Shown here: positions 47,491 to 59,890 of the stretch, piece by piece
Position numbering within the stretch: position 1 is the stretch's first letter
Layout: each line of letters begins with the position of its first letter
From: Solen grandis
Taxonomy: Eukaryota > Mollusca > Bivalvia > Adapedonta > Solenidae
Direction: 5' to 3'
NCBI GenBank assembly: GCA_021229015.1
Contig: CM037789.1
Coordinates: 28,224,702 to 28,288,701, forward strand
DNA length: 64,000 nt
Program-made: the position numbers and the translations under genes
Notes under the pieces: generated by a model
The model's database searches: none
What the model saw: only the letters and a program-made list of their open reading frames with translations
Told to the model about the DNA's origin: nothing

Positions 47491-47746
47491 AGTTTCATAC
47501 TGATCAAAGCAAGCATTTAATTTGTTTTTAAATCTATAGTATCATATTTCTTCAAATGATCTGCTGTTTTAAAAGTCATTATTGTTTCTTCTAGTTCTTT
47601 TTGAAAGTTTTAGTGATTAACCTTTTTATCAAAATTACATCCAGCCTTTCCTGATAGCTTCTTCACTCTTTTAGTTTCTTCTGGTGTAGAAGCCTTGCCT
47701 CCATCATCATTTAGTTGTGACATCTTGGCGGTATGGGATGATTTAC

Positions 47747-48437
47747 TATGCAGTCCTGGACTTTAAAGATGAACAACGACGCTGAAAGTTCTAAACTTAA
47801 TTGTCCGTTGTGAGATGCAGTAAATCACTGAAAATATATGTTAAAAACACCATTACTCTTATGTTCCTTGAACATCATATTTGGTATCAATATCAACATG
47901 TGAAACATTCCTTGAACATTAAATGACGGGATGATAAACCTAACAATATTCCTTCGTAACTCAAAACTACAAAAGGATATTAAGAAATATAATAAAGACA
48001 TGGAACATTACATTAAATGTGACTTTAACTTGTATTGACTAGTTATACACTCATCTCTCAGTTCCGTGATACCTAAAATATCGTACAGAAATCTGTTAAC
48101 CACTATTAAAACACACATTTACTTCTTTAATATAGACATCATATATAACTTGAACCAACAAATTATATTATGGAAAATTATCTGTAAAACTTACTCCGTG
48201 GGGCCATTTAAATTGTAATACTTTAGATCTACGGCGTGGTTCGCCATTTTCTTGAGTTTTTAAAAGGGGAGATAACAATTTACAAAGTTAAAAACGGCGT
48301 GGTAAATAAGGGAAGCAACTTTGACTAAACTATATCTTGACCGAACAGGGGAAGCAACCCTAGCCAAACTATACCTTCACTTGATCTAGTAACATTCCTA
48401 GTAACATTCGAAAATAGTTCAAAGAAGAGACATCACA
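47747..48437 (-). repeat. BEL 5' LTR (right)
   Basis: 691 bp, without the SINE. It should contain the promoter for the minus-strand element. Followed by the target duplication GGTCG at 48438-48442. Confidence 0.9.
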
Positions 48438-48565
48438 GGTCGTGGGTTCGATCAAGGATTGTTCATGACCATTCTAGGCGCTAAGTACTGGCCCAACCCA
48501 GGAACCGTCAAGATCGATGAGCATAAGTTATATCTAATTCGACGCTTAAATAAATCGGTTTAAAC
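48438..48565 (+). repeat. SINE (family 3), right half after the BEL insertion
   Basis: Resumes with GGTCGTGGGTTCGATC (B box), then TTCATGACCATTCTAGGCGC, AAGTACTGGCCCAACCCAGG and a tail ..TTAAATAAATCGGTTTAAA, the body of the 32988-33190 family. Confidence 0.78.
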
Positions 48566-48759
48566 ATTTTTAAACTGTTTTCAGTATAGTCAACATTATG
48601 AAGCCGAGACGTGTATATCTTTTAACTGAAAGATATGCTGTCATATTATGAAATTAGTTGTTTCTTGAAACCCAAAGTAAGTGTTGTTATGGATTTCAAC
48701 GTATGATAAAAATGGCTCTATGTCCGCTTTGTTCTAACCGTTGACCAACAATCACTTAG

Positions 48760-48935
48760 CCCCATACCACTGTGGGTTCGAGCTTTCCGTGTGGCTTGTG
48801 GTTTGTTGATTAAATTACCAAGTATCCGTCTGCCCTTGTGTACTTAGTTCCCCCTCCACCTGTTATAAGCTGGACGTCGACGTTATATTATTATGATATT
48901 GTTGTAGCGACGAAATTCTCGAGGTTAAAAAACAA
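48760..48935 (+). repeat. Possible tRNA-related SINE, other family
   Basis: CACTGTGGGTTCGAGCTTTC resembles a B box, followed by a moderately GC-rich body and GTAGCGACGAAATTCTCGAG at the end. No second copy was seen in the window for comparison. Confidence 0.35.
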
Positions 48936-50995
48936 AAATACTTTATATAGTTAGGACATACACTGTATGCTTATATTCTGTTTAACTAATTTTAAAAAAT
49001 AAAACCTTTAACTTTGTTGCAGGTTTGCAATTTTATATAAGATTATAAGACATTTTTTTAAACAATCAAATCTTAAGCCTTCACCATTGACTGTTATAGC
49101 TCCTGTGAGTGAATATTGTTTATGTAATAAAAAAAATTAGTATAATTATAGAAGCAAAATTTTGGTATTAAATGGAAAAAAATAGACAGGTTAAGTCAAG
49201 GTTGAAATCATTCTACCCACATAGAGTTGACGTCTCGCTGTTTATTGTGTAGCGACATCTGGCGGGCACGAAATTCGCCCATTTGCGTGCCATGTTTAAC
49301 AGTAGTTTGGTTGTTGTACAATAAAGGTATGAAAGTTGCGGCAAGATGTAATCATTTACGCTTGATCTCAATTTAAACATTTCTTTTTACGTCGTTTGAG
49401 AAACATGTTCTTCCACCTTAGTATACTTATTATGATAGACAGTTTCTGGCCGTTAACAACTACATTCTGCACCAAGAGTCGAGCTCTACAACAAGGTTCG
49501 ATCTAATAATAAGATAATTTCTGTTTAAAACCGGTTACTGGGTAACTTTCATGGGCAAGCCCCGCTTGTCTGCATGCGTCCTCTTAATACTTCCTGTTCA
49601 AATGGAAAATTACGAGATGCTAGGTTAATAGCTTTAATATATATAATAAATAGCTTTAATATATATATATTATTAAAATTTTAACTAAGCAAATTGATTT
49701 CAGTCAAGCTTAAACTTGGCAAATAAATCCGTCAATGTACGAGGAAAAAAGTGTGTAGTTGACTTATCCCTTTTCTGGTGTGTACGTTGACATCCATACA
49801 CTTATATTGGTTTCTATGTTTATATGCAAATCTCTGCAATCGGAAGTATCTAGGAATAATAATAGCGCATTTGACACTTTCAAGACCTATTTAAAACTTT
49901 TGCAACGTATAGGTATGGTACTTTTGGTCGTTTTTATTAGAATTTAGTCTGAGGTGTGTACGCTTGCATGTCGTGTTTGGAGAATATTGTTTGTATGTTC
50001 TCAATAACTAAAAGGTGCTGAAAGACGGTGCTTACATCTTTGGGAAGCATATGAACGGGTGCGGTCGGTAGGCTAGGTCGTAAAATTAGGAGCGTGATAT
50101 TATTGTGAAATATTAGAAAAACTTACCCGATTCGTGTAGATTTTCTGCACTTCCAGTGTGTACGTTCGAATTTTGTGTTTCAAAAAATGGCGTTGCAAAA
50201 ATTGCTTCCCCACACTGAAGACCACTGTAACAGCTTTGGTTTGTTGGTAGATAAAAGCTATAGGAACATTAATCTTAACAGAATTGTAAATTTTGAATAC
50301 AAATCTTAGAAAATCTAAATTTTTCTTTATTTTTTTTCCCGATGTTGAATAAAAAGAGTTAAAATAGATCCGTAACCCAGTTGTATTCGTCATTGAAATC
50401 GGATCCGGAAGCGGTGGATCCAGCGTTTATATCTAGCCATTTCCATTGTGCATGTAAAATAAACAGCTACGCCATCTTATCTGTACACTATCGCTCAAAG
50501 CATCATGGAATTTATACCACGGTGCATACCCATATCGGTGGTCGCTATATCGGCAGCCTCTCTACTTCCGCACAGGTCATTCTCTGCCATGAACAAAATG
50601 TGCGATGGACGGAAGGCCAAAGAAATAAAAGTGGTCCCTTAAAACAGATTAATTGCTAAAAACTAAGTATTGCACGGAACATTAGTGTATCTTTTCTGTG
50701 TATATGCGTGCCCATTTTTCAATTATCAGCGACTGCGCTCCGAATCTCGGACAGTGAAGTGATGTACCAACATGGATCACAATCTCGGCATTTTCTACAG
50801 TCTTAATTAAACCAGGTATTGCGTTGATAACGTTCATAATATGAACATAGTATGCATTGTTTTATGTACGTATTCTTTTATGTATATTCTTCAAGAAGAT
50901 ACCGGTGAATTTCTTGATAAACCCCTACTTTCGGTTTTGTTGGTGCACCGGAGGTCGATCGCCGATATGGTTATGCACCGAGTATGCTACTTTCA
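48936..50995. other. Intergenic or intron DNA, weak coding hints
   Basis: A minus-strand stretch ending in GAATCG before GTAAGT (50127-50121) could be an exon 3' end, but I recognise no protein in any frame. The rest is AT-rich. Confidence 0.3.
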
Positions 50996-51184
50996 TCATG
51001 GCCGCTCCCTTAAATCGTTTATTGAAAGAACATTTATTTCGGCCTCATTTATTCCGGTTGACAGGACCATAGTGTCTCTTTTCTTAACAACATTGAGAAG
51101 ACACTCTATTTGTGCATCTTTAAGAGGATGCACAAATCCCAAACTCTTTGCGATATTTGATATTAGTCTGACGGAATCCGCCAT
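50996..51184 (-). CDS. Helicase-like N-terminal fragment (possible first exon)
   Basis: An ATG in good context (AGCAATGGCGG) opens 62 codons whose first 43 read like the entry motif of RecQ/DEAD-type helicases: a hydrophobic-aromatic start, GFVHPLKDAQIECLLNVVKK, RDTMVLSTG. After STG the typical GKS/T of Walker A is absent and the frame continues with unrelated residues. I see no GT donor exactly at the break. It is either the first exon of a gene whose next exon I missed, or a truncated copy. Confidence 0.35.
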   Translation of the reverse strand: MADSVRLISNIAKSLGFVHPLKDAQIECLLNVVKKRDTMVLSTGINEAEINVLSINDLRERP

Positions 51185-51197
51185 TGCTAGACGTTAA

Positions 51198-53132
51198 AGT
51201 GATGCTGAACATATATATATTTTTTTTATTTTTTTTTGTAAATGTGCTCACTTGAGATGTGTATTTTTGCTAGAATATGCCCGAATTAAACCTTCTTTAT
51301 GAGACATTATTGAGATTAATTCGATATTTTTATTTCGATGAACAACGGATTACTTCTTTGTGCAAACGCAAATGGCGTAATCAGGCGCGCATGTAGAAAA
51401 AGGTGATGCATCAATGTGTAGAGGTTAGACGAGGAGCGTGACGTCACCTTTATATGGTAGAATGAGCCATTTCAGCATAAATTAGTGTGATTAATGTTTT
51501 TGAGAGGGGATTGCAGAGAAAAAGAAAATTGAGCCTCTGATTTGGGTAATTATCAATGTCCTTATGGCTACGGGTGGACGCTAACCACAGGTACATATTT
51601 GTACCTTTTGAAAGAAAGAATTGAGCTGCCTTATACTTACGCCATGGTCACATGTAAGCACATAATGGTTTCCGATTGCCAGCCGAGTTATATTTTAATA
51701 TCGTATGGGCACCGAGCTAATCTTAAATCGCACTTAAATCAGTCCCTACGTCGTAAATTTGGATGACCTCGTTTTCAAATCGACCGGTCGCCTTGTCCTA
51801 ATCTGAAGAATACCCGTTTGTGTAGCGCTCGAATCGGGGTGTCATCGGACAGACGCCGCCTCCCCGGTTACTGGACGGAATGGCAAAGGCAGTTTGTAGC
51901 CAATATCATCCAGAAATAACATATGTCTCCGGATATCAGCCAAGCCACATTTTTATGCGTATATAAAATTGTCTGCATGAACAAACCTTACGCTCTGAGA
52001 AAACTAACAGAGAAAAATCTGACACTTTTTTTTCTAAAGTTTAAAACACTACTTTATTTATAATAGTAAAGACTTTATTATATATACTTTATATATATTT
52101 CAGACCAGCTATCTTTAAACAAGTTAGTTCAAGTAAAGACATAAATAAAATCGTATGCAGCTTTCCGAAATAACGCGCTTTATCGCGTGCCTCGAGAGTT
52201 AATGAGAGTTAATGGGCACAACAAGGGACTTTACTCGTTTTTATTAAACTCCTTTAATATTACAAGAATTACTTCCCTTATTACAGTACACTGCAGGCTA
52301 TATGAATAACAGTTTTCCTTCTACATATGTGTCCGGTCATTGTGTATTTGTTTTTGGCGGGGGGGGGGGGGGGTTCGATTTATTTAAGATCCAGTTGACC
52401 TATTAAAATATCTTCAATTATTTAGGTTTATTAAATGCAGTGTTCTAGATAGTAAATGATTCAAATGCAGAAACAAGACAAATTTTGATGCCAAGCATCA
52501 AAGACGCCGCGCATGTTTTTGAAGCACGACTTAAATAAAGCAAAGCCAAACAGATAATTCATTTCTTATATAATTAATATAATAGTTAGGGTCTGCAAGA
52601 TGCATGTAATGTCCAGACAGTAAGCTACTAAGGCGGAATTAATGTCAGTGTAAAACTAATAGTTTTACAAGATAAACGCACTAGATTTTTTTTCTAGCAG
52701 AAACATTTTATGTTAAAGTAAAAATAAGATACACATATTTCAATGACGTTGCAAAATTTGGTTACTCGTGTGACCTTGCCTGTGTCAAAATCATTCGTCT
52801 GCATTGTTTATAGCGAGCGCAGCTCGAGACGGGCAACATATATAATTATGTGTTAGTCACTGTGACATTTATGATAAAAAAAAAACATGCATAAACCGCT
52901 TAGGTTCTTCTCGAAAATCTTTCGGATCTGATCGTACCTACTAGTATATTTTGCTTTATCATTATGATAAATCTAATGTATCTACATGTACTCTAGATTA
53001 GATCTCTCTCATTAATAAAGTAAATTAATCTCCAAAAGCTTTTCAGGGAGATTCTTATATTCAAGATGTTGTTTATCTATGCATGTTGTTTAGATATTTT
53101 CATCTATGATTCGTTGTCACAGTGAGCCCACA
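51198..53132. other. Intergenic DNA without supported genes
   Basis: AT-rich, with a 15-base G run at 52359-52373. No repeat family or coding exon identified. Confidence 0.45.
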
Positions 53133-53153
53133 TTCTCTCTCTCTCTCTCTCTT
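53133..53153. repeat. (CT)n microsatellite
   Basis: CTCTCTCTCTCTCTCTCTCT within otherwise unremarkable DNA. Confidence 0.9.
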
Positions 53154-53509
53154 TCTCTTCATATCTTCCTTTTTACAAACAAAATTCTACTCACAAAATT
53201 TATATTTCAACCCTGAAATAATTATGGTTATTTTGTATGTTAATAACTTATATGCATGGTCTTGGTTAAAGTATTAATATGTAATTTTGGTCATGTTATT
53301 GGTAAAACACACATTTCCTTTGTATAAATTTACAATTTTATTTTTTATGCTTGATCATTCAGGTTTGGATAACATGCATCCTGTAAATATGCAATTTACT
53401 ATATATAAGTATTCAGTCTAGTGACCATCTGTTTGATTATGTTTATGTCTTTATCCCTTGTTACAAAAACACCATTTCTTTTTATTTATTACCTAGTCTT
53501 TTTGACTTG

Positions 53510-53722
53510 ACTATTTGAGTTTACCGTCGCTTCGACAGTATTTCAGTCATGTAGCGACGTCTAACTAGTTACAGGTGGAAGAAGACCCTGAATGCACGGA
53601 GGCATCCGAGTAGAACCACCGACCTACCGCAAGCCAGCTGGAAGGCTTCCTCACATGAAAATCCGAATGACCCTGCTGGGATTTGAATCCACGCGGTGAG
53701 TGGCTGAGTGAGTGTTAAAGGT
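53510..53722 (-). repeat. tRNA-related SINE (family 2), reverse orientation
   Basis: Shares with 5328-5515 the phrases CGACAGTATTTCAGTCATGT, AAGCCAGCTGGAAGGCTTCC and GGGATTTGAATCCACGCGG, the last being the reverse complement of a B box. It is about 30 bases longer in the middle (CGAGTAGAACCACCGACCTA). Confidence 0.6.
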
Positions 53723-55984
53723 AGCCTAGTCTTTTTAAATGAAATAAAGTCTCTGGTCTTACATAATTTACAGAGAAGTCAATTGTTAACAAGTTTGGTT
53801 TATATGGCTTATCCTCTCCAAGTTGTTGTATTCTTCATATATCCATAAAGTGTGAGGATTAACTGAATTGATTCATTTATGTCTTGCAAAATGCAGGACT
53901 TTTTTTGTAAGGGGAAGGGAGTCTCTAGGTTTGTCTAGCCATCGATCCTTTAACTCATCAGGGACCATTATTATCGAGCTAAATATATTAACGAGATATT
54001 TTACATCGAGCGTGACGTAATTTGACAGGAAAACACCAATAATTCTCAAAATTTATTGATCCTTGTTTCCAAACAGTTATTTTTTCTTAAATGTAAGGGA
54101 AAAAGGTACCAATTTAATACCATTTTATGTTTCTTTTATCTATTTCTTTTCCCAAAACACCCGTTAAACCTGCCGATAACTGTAAGCTAGCAGACGATAA
54201 TAGATTTATGAAAGCCAACAGCTGCTAAGCGTTCAGTGACGGTGACCTTTAGCAATTGCAATTTCGTACCCTGATTACATTCTGCAATATAACAAGGGTG
54301 CAACCGCTCACTCTACCGATTATTGGATTCACTGAACAAATAACAGTTCTTAAAATAATGCCTGTTTGATGCACTTCTCAACATTACTATATAGGATGTC
54401 ATTTAGTTGTTGTTAAAGCAAAATCAACACTTGACAATTACCACAATACAGCATGCCCATATATTCCTTGCAGTTTTTTTTACTCACAAAATTGGCCATG
54501 TACCCACAAAATTGTAGGGCTCTCTAAATGAAGGGGTACAAAAGTCTAGAAAAAACAAATGTATCCCCAGATGTATGACCACTATGAGGATGATGTTTCT
54601 TGTTCTCATTTGGATCATCTTAAATCTTACACACCAATATGTGCTGTTACAAAGAACACATAACTTCATTACAACTTTTGTTTATAGATATCATTTCTTA
54701 ATGTCCACCATGCACGTGACAGACTTATTTTGAGTTCAATAGTGACAAGTGAAGACGTCATTATCGAAATAGTTTGACTGTTGTTGGTTTTGGACTTTTT
54801 TTATTGTTTTCAATTACCATTGACCATTTATTACATTTGAAAGGAACATATTGATGCATCAGGGAGTATATTTAATCTAAAGGTGAGGATTGTAGTCTCG
54901 TCTTCTTATGGTGAACTCGATACTCTAGGAAAAGTCGAGTAGCACGTACTATCAAAAGAGACTACTAGAGGAAGTAATAAACCCATGCCAAGTCAAGACA
55001 ATATAATCTGCGCTCGCTTCGAGGCATATCACCTTGTACATACTACTTATATTAAACTGCCTTTTCATTGATTTTTCAAATTAACGATTTGTATCTGAAT
55101 TCTGAATATTTTAAGATCTCAAAACATTTTTGAAAAAATAAATTCTAAGCTTTAATGAATCGGGTTGCTTTCAAGGTACGTTAACTAAGTTTTAAAACCC
55201 GTTGCCACGGAGGTCTAGGTTTTCACATCTCTGCCGTTGCCTACGAATTGAAGGAGAAGTCATCAGATACACATTATATGTGTCCAGTTTCTTTTTAATA
55301 ACGATTGAAGACCTGCATATTTTGAATCTTGTTTTTTATTTTCATAAGTAATGCAAATAATTGATCCATAAAGTGTTTCTTTTGAACATATTACTGTTGT
55401 TTTTTTTACAATAATAATAGTAGTTGCTCCCTGTTTTGATTATGCGGCTCCATTTGCAAAATGAAGACCTGTTTCATACTGACGCCGCGTTTCCAACAAC
55501 AAAATTTATGCGAGTATCATACAACGCAATTTCTGGTATCCGACTTTCCAAAAATAGGGTCGGGTAATAAACTTATAAATTGGAAGGGGCGTAACTACAT
55601 TTTTAAGAATATTTCATATAAATTAACGTCCCTGAAAGGGGATTTCCACAGAGAGCAGGAAACGAAACCTCTTCAGAATACTCTTGGTGATAATTCTATT
55701 CAAATGAGATGTAATTACTTGATGTCAATGTGTTCAAGATAAGGATGTGCTATTTAAGATGTAGACTAAATGAAGCATCAGCCTTTTTGTCTATTTAAGG
55801 TAAGTAAGGAAGTCTAGGCATCTGACATTTTCACTTAGGTCAGCAAGATATAGACTCCTGTCCATATAAACACGAGGTTTCTTTGGCCGATTTCATGGTA
55901 TTTTCCAGCCTAGGTTGTAGACGGTTTAAGCTACTTCGATACTATATCGACATTCTTTTGTAAAACTTAATGCAGTGTTCTAGA
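53723..55984. other. Intergenic DNA without supported genes
   Basis: An ATG-initiated open stretch of 93 codons at 55461-55742 shows no known domain. No splice signals or repeats noted. Confidence 0.4.
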
Positions 55985-55986
55985 TA

Positions 55987-57606
55987 CAGTTGATTGACCG
56001 ATTCCGGATCACTAACGAAATTTTCACTGATCATCGTAAAAAAAAGATTTTGCGTATGCTCAGTATTTTCTGGAAGTCTATTGTCTAATGCAAATATTCA
56101 TCTAAAAAATGTTGATAAATCTTTATTTATCGGGAATTGTAGACGGTGTTTTTATACGCATCAGTTGGAGCATTTGCGGATTACTTTGAGCATTTCCGGA
56201 TCATTCGCTACATTTTGGACAAATACGTTAAAACAATAGTAGGGGGCGTTCAAAAAGGAAGAAGGAAAACAAATATACGATATTATTCAACAATTTTATT
56301 GTTGCAAGTAAAATAAAGATAAATTGCATGATTAATACCTTTGATAACATTATTAAAATCATAAATAACTGTATCACGGTCAACAGTGCATTTTTCTGAT
56401 TAAAACACTGAGACGATCTATCATTAAGACACGACACTGTGTGTATATATTAACATGTCATAGCACAGTTACTTAAACGGTTTAAACTGAAGTCATTTAG
56501 TGAGAAAATAGCAGCACATCAGCTCAGTTAATTATGAAAGAAATAATCAATATAAATTTAGAGAACATTTAAAACAGTATCAGCCTGTCCATGAAAATCT
56601 TGTATCAATTGCCAAATGCCTCAACCCAAAAGAGCAATTTATTTTTAGCTATTGACAGAATACATGGGACAAAAATAAACACAGTGGAACATGCGTTGAA
56701 TGCCATCAATAACAGACCAACTAGAATGACACCATCTAAAGAGACACCAGCGGAGGAACTTATCAAAGTCATCTACCACTTCATCAAGTAGCACTAACAC
56801 CATAATACAAGTCAAAATAACCAAGGAGACCCTGTACTCAAGAAGACCAGTCCAACATTAGATTCAATTCCAAATATAGGGTATATAGATAAATAAGATG
56901 GCATTTTAGAAAGAAATTATCTTTAATTGATATGCAGTTATCATACGACATCCCAACTGTTTCAAATATGTGACTGGAATTTTGTTTAATCTTAATATTA
57001 TTTAATCACATGATGCAGATGACATCTTTTGTACTTCAGGGGAAATTATTAGTACTATTTGTGTACTGTATCCTTGAAGATCATTTCTTACTGAAACTAA
57101 TTTGATAAACTTACCTCTGTTTGTGCGTCTTGTTTAATTTACACAGGCAGATTGCATTATCAACCTAAAACAATGTGGAAACTCTCATGTGACATTTCTT
57201 TTATTTGACATAATACTTTTATTTATCTAGTGGTACGAGGAGGTTGTTTGCATTCCCCCATACCTTACAATAAATATATATTATCAGGATCTCTTCAATT
57301 ATCAATTGTCAAGCATGAATTGTTAAGACAATTTCGTTTTTCACGATATAACATACAATTGTTATTATATAGATCCATAAAAATAAGATATTTTACATAA
57401 AAAGCATAGCAAAAATGATAAAAAAGAGACTGCAATTGAAATAAAAAAAAAGAATTTCTTGACCTGGTTTTAAATGTATTGTAGAAAGAAAACTAAACAA
57501 TTGCCCAACCATCTTTTTCAGCATCAATTAAATTTGTTGATTAATAAAAGTCCCATGCTAGACATTATAAAATTAAGCCTTTCTTTATACCAATCATAGA
57601 TGGTAT

Positions 57607-57639
<33 letters not shown>

Positions 57640-58560
57640 ACAAAATATATTCAATAGGCAAACTGGCAATATCAGTTAACTTAAGTTGTCTTTTTTCATC
57701 ATTGGTCATAATTATCATGCAGTGATGAGTCACATGCTGAATAATGAGGCAGCCATTTATCAAGACGGCAAACATTTATATTTGGTCTACAGTTAGTATT
57801 CTGGCGGTCTTCTGTGCAGGACTTCAGAGTTCTAATGTGGTTTTCTTCAGCCTAATTACTTCCTAAAATGGAAACAAAGCTTTGTTGTACATACAATTAT
57901 AAATCAAAAGCAGTAGCGATTGATTTTCTGTTATAAATTCTGTAATTTCATATTGGAATATCAAATGAACCATTAAGTGTTTTAAAGCTAGAGCTTTTCT
58001 GTTATTAAACATATAAGTTTATTATAGTTGAGCATGTTATTGCTGATTTATAATAATATATGACCTTTTTCTTTTCATTATTCAACACTATACATGTAAA
58101 AATTTCTATCCAATGAACGGATATTAAAATTTTCGAAACGACCCTCGTTTTGTGCTAGTGATCCGGAATGCCTCAGTGACATAGGCAGATTTACAAACAA
58201 ATAAGTCTTAACACTAGATTGATTTCGATGACGGCATTTTTGCACAAGTTCCTTGGGATAATGAATGCAATATCCATACCAAAATATTTAATTTAGCTCT
58301 AAAGGTTCATTAGTTGTTCGCCGTTATTTCCAACCTTCGTACTTTGAGACGCTGTTTAAACGTGATAATCGGTGAGCAACCGTTTGAGGTCCGTTTTCGA
58401 CGACTACGACTGTCATATTTTGGTGAAATCATGCTAATGAATTGATTTTTGAAAATATCATATTGAGTTATGGTTACATCGGCGGAAAAGATATGAAAAC
58501 ATAACTAGAACTGATAACTGATCCGGAACTACTCATGATCCGGAACCGGTCAATCAACTG
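55987..58560. mobile_element. 2.57-kb DNA transposon with 25-bp TIRs between TA dinucleotides
   Basis: CAGTTGATTGACCGATTCCG..ATCA (55987-56011) is inverted at 58536-58560 with 24 of 25 bases identical, and both ends are flanked by TA, as in the Tc1/mariner (IS630) superfamily, whose ends often start CAGT. The decamer TTCCGGATCA lies twice at the left (56002, 56193) and three times in inverse at the right (58159, 58519, 58536). I found no transposase; the interior is AT-rich with a poly-T run at 57610-57636, so the copy is probably non-autonomous. Confidence 0.7.
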
Positions 58561-58562
58561 TA

Positions 58563-59453
58563 GTGCATAGTTTTATAAGTTTTCATATGACGTCATTACT
58601 CGAGCATAACTGACCATGGCGGCCATCTACTGATAAGATCGGTTATGTATAGTTGATATTTAAAAGTTAATACAAGAATGGGGCTTTTAAGGTGTGCACA
58701 TAAATAAAGTCACTTCTGCAAAGTCTGCAACTTTCAGATAAATTAAAATTAAAATCGATGTTTAACTACTAATTTTGATGTTCATGAGTATAAGAATTAT
58801 ACTGATGTAAAATCCGATGATACCAAATGTAGTTTATACATCAGCACACGATTAATGATCAATTTATACATTAACATGAAAAAAATCATCTTAAAATATT
58901 TATTACATATGAGTAGTATAGTTTAAGGGAAAATTTAGCCTATACATTTTGTGAGCCCTTTACATTTTATGAGCCGGTCAGTTCTAGGACGCTCTTACGA
59001 TTGGTCGACGGAAACTCCCGAAACCGATTCGCGACTGTTCGGAAGTGTACAGGTAAAAGTCGGTGCAATAAGATGCTAAAAAATATCGCCCTCCTACAGT
59101 CCGCTATCTATTAAAAATTCGATAAAACGGGGCATAGGGCGTTTTTGCTCCGACGCGTATACTTTATTCACGGAGCCGTATCTTATCCTATACAGGTCTC
59201 TGCTTTATCAAATTAACCGTCAGAGTGTGTATTTAAGCATTTAAGCAAACAGAAAGTTGTAGGATTGCTTCATACTATTTACTGGTATTTAAACTGATTG
59301 TGTACGTATTGGGTGAACTCTCTTGTGTTTAAAATACCAAAATCTGTCAATTAATTTTGATTGTACAAACTAAGATATATAAACTGTATGTAATCCCGGC
59401 GAAAGATACGGGGTAAAAGTAAACGGGACATTTTGATTGGTTACCCCGATCGC
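58563..59453. other. DNA between the TIR transposon and the first Polinton-side gene
   Basis: No coding exon seen. The left terminus of the Polinton may lie here, but I cannot identify it without its partner end, which is off-window. Confidence 0.3.
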
Positions 59454-59463
59454 TATATATAAG
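59454..59463 (+). promoter_or_regulatory. Candidate TATA box
   Basis: TATATATAAG about 90 bases upstream of the ATG at 59543, the expected position for a start site near 59485. Sequence-only prediction. Confidence 0.35.
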
Positions 59464-59542
59464 AATATAATATACGAACGTGTACAAACACTTGCATAAG
59501 TAAAATTGTACCGCAACAATCAATTTGACTGTTAAACGAAAA

Positions 59543-59755
59543 ATGGCTGAAAAACGAGCGATAGAAGACTTAGAAGACTGTTTTAGACCAAAAATGTTTA
59601 AACATATGGAAGAAAATGAAGCGGATGAGAAACTGCACGATTGCGACTTATCTGAGGATGTAAAATGTTTTTTAGAGTACGATGTTTTGCTGAAAAAATT
59701 TTCTCTGACCTTTGAAAAAGCTCGCAAAGACGGAAACAGGAGTGTGTGTGTGTAG
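59543..59755 (+). CDS. Unrecognised acidic N-terminal ORF, Polinton-side gene
   Basis: ATG in context AAAAATGG; about 70 codons, charged (MAEKRAIEDLEDCF, HMEENEADEKLHDCD), ending in a TAG inside a (TG)n tract directly before the 100-N gap. The tract may have slipped and broken the frame, or an intron may start there. Probably the 5' end of the gene whose later part is at 59891-60824. Confidence 0.35.
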   Translation: MAEKRAIEDLEDCFRPKMFKHMEENEADEKLHDCDLSEDVKCFLEYDVLLKKFSLTFEKARKDGNRSVCV

Positions 59756-59786
59756 GAGAAGAGGAAATCGGAAACATTTTAAAATT

Positions 59787-59886
59787 NNNNNNNNNNNNNN
59801 NNNNNNNNNNNNNNNNNNNNNNNNNNNNNNNNNNNNNNNNNNNNNNNNNNNNNNNNNNNNNNNNNNNNNNNNNNNNNNNNNNNNNN
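59787..59886. other. Assembly gap (100 N)
   Basis: Exactly 100 N. It interrupts the unidentified Polinton-side gene. Confidence 0.99.
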
Positions 59887-59890
59887 GTTA

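Larger units (their letters stand above)
40217..48437 (-). mobile_element. BEL/Pao LTR retrotransposon, full length
   Basis: Two LTRs (691 bp at 47747-48437; 945 bp at 40217-41161 including a 254-bp SINE insertion with its duplication) flank a 6.6-kb interior with gag, aspartic protease, RT, RNase H and integrase in BEL/Pao order. A 5-bp target duplication GGTCG flanks the element, the length expected for this superfamily. A purine run (AGGCAGGGAG on the minus strand, 41171-41162) abuts the 3' LTR as a polypurine tract. I could not identify a primer-binding site. The LTRs differ at roughly eight positions besides the SINE, about 1 percent, which implies a young insertion. Confidence 0.9.

Noticed and set aside
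51542..51766. 74-codon ORF with TYLYLLKERIELPYTYAM
   Set aside because: No domain, no splice context, composition like the surrounding intergenic DNA.
56591..56791. 66-codon ORF considered as a transposase remnant in the TIR element
   Set aside because: No DDE or DNA-binding motif; too short to assign.
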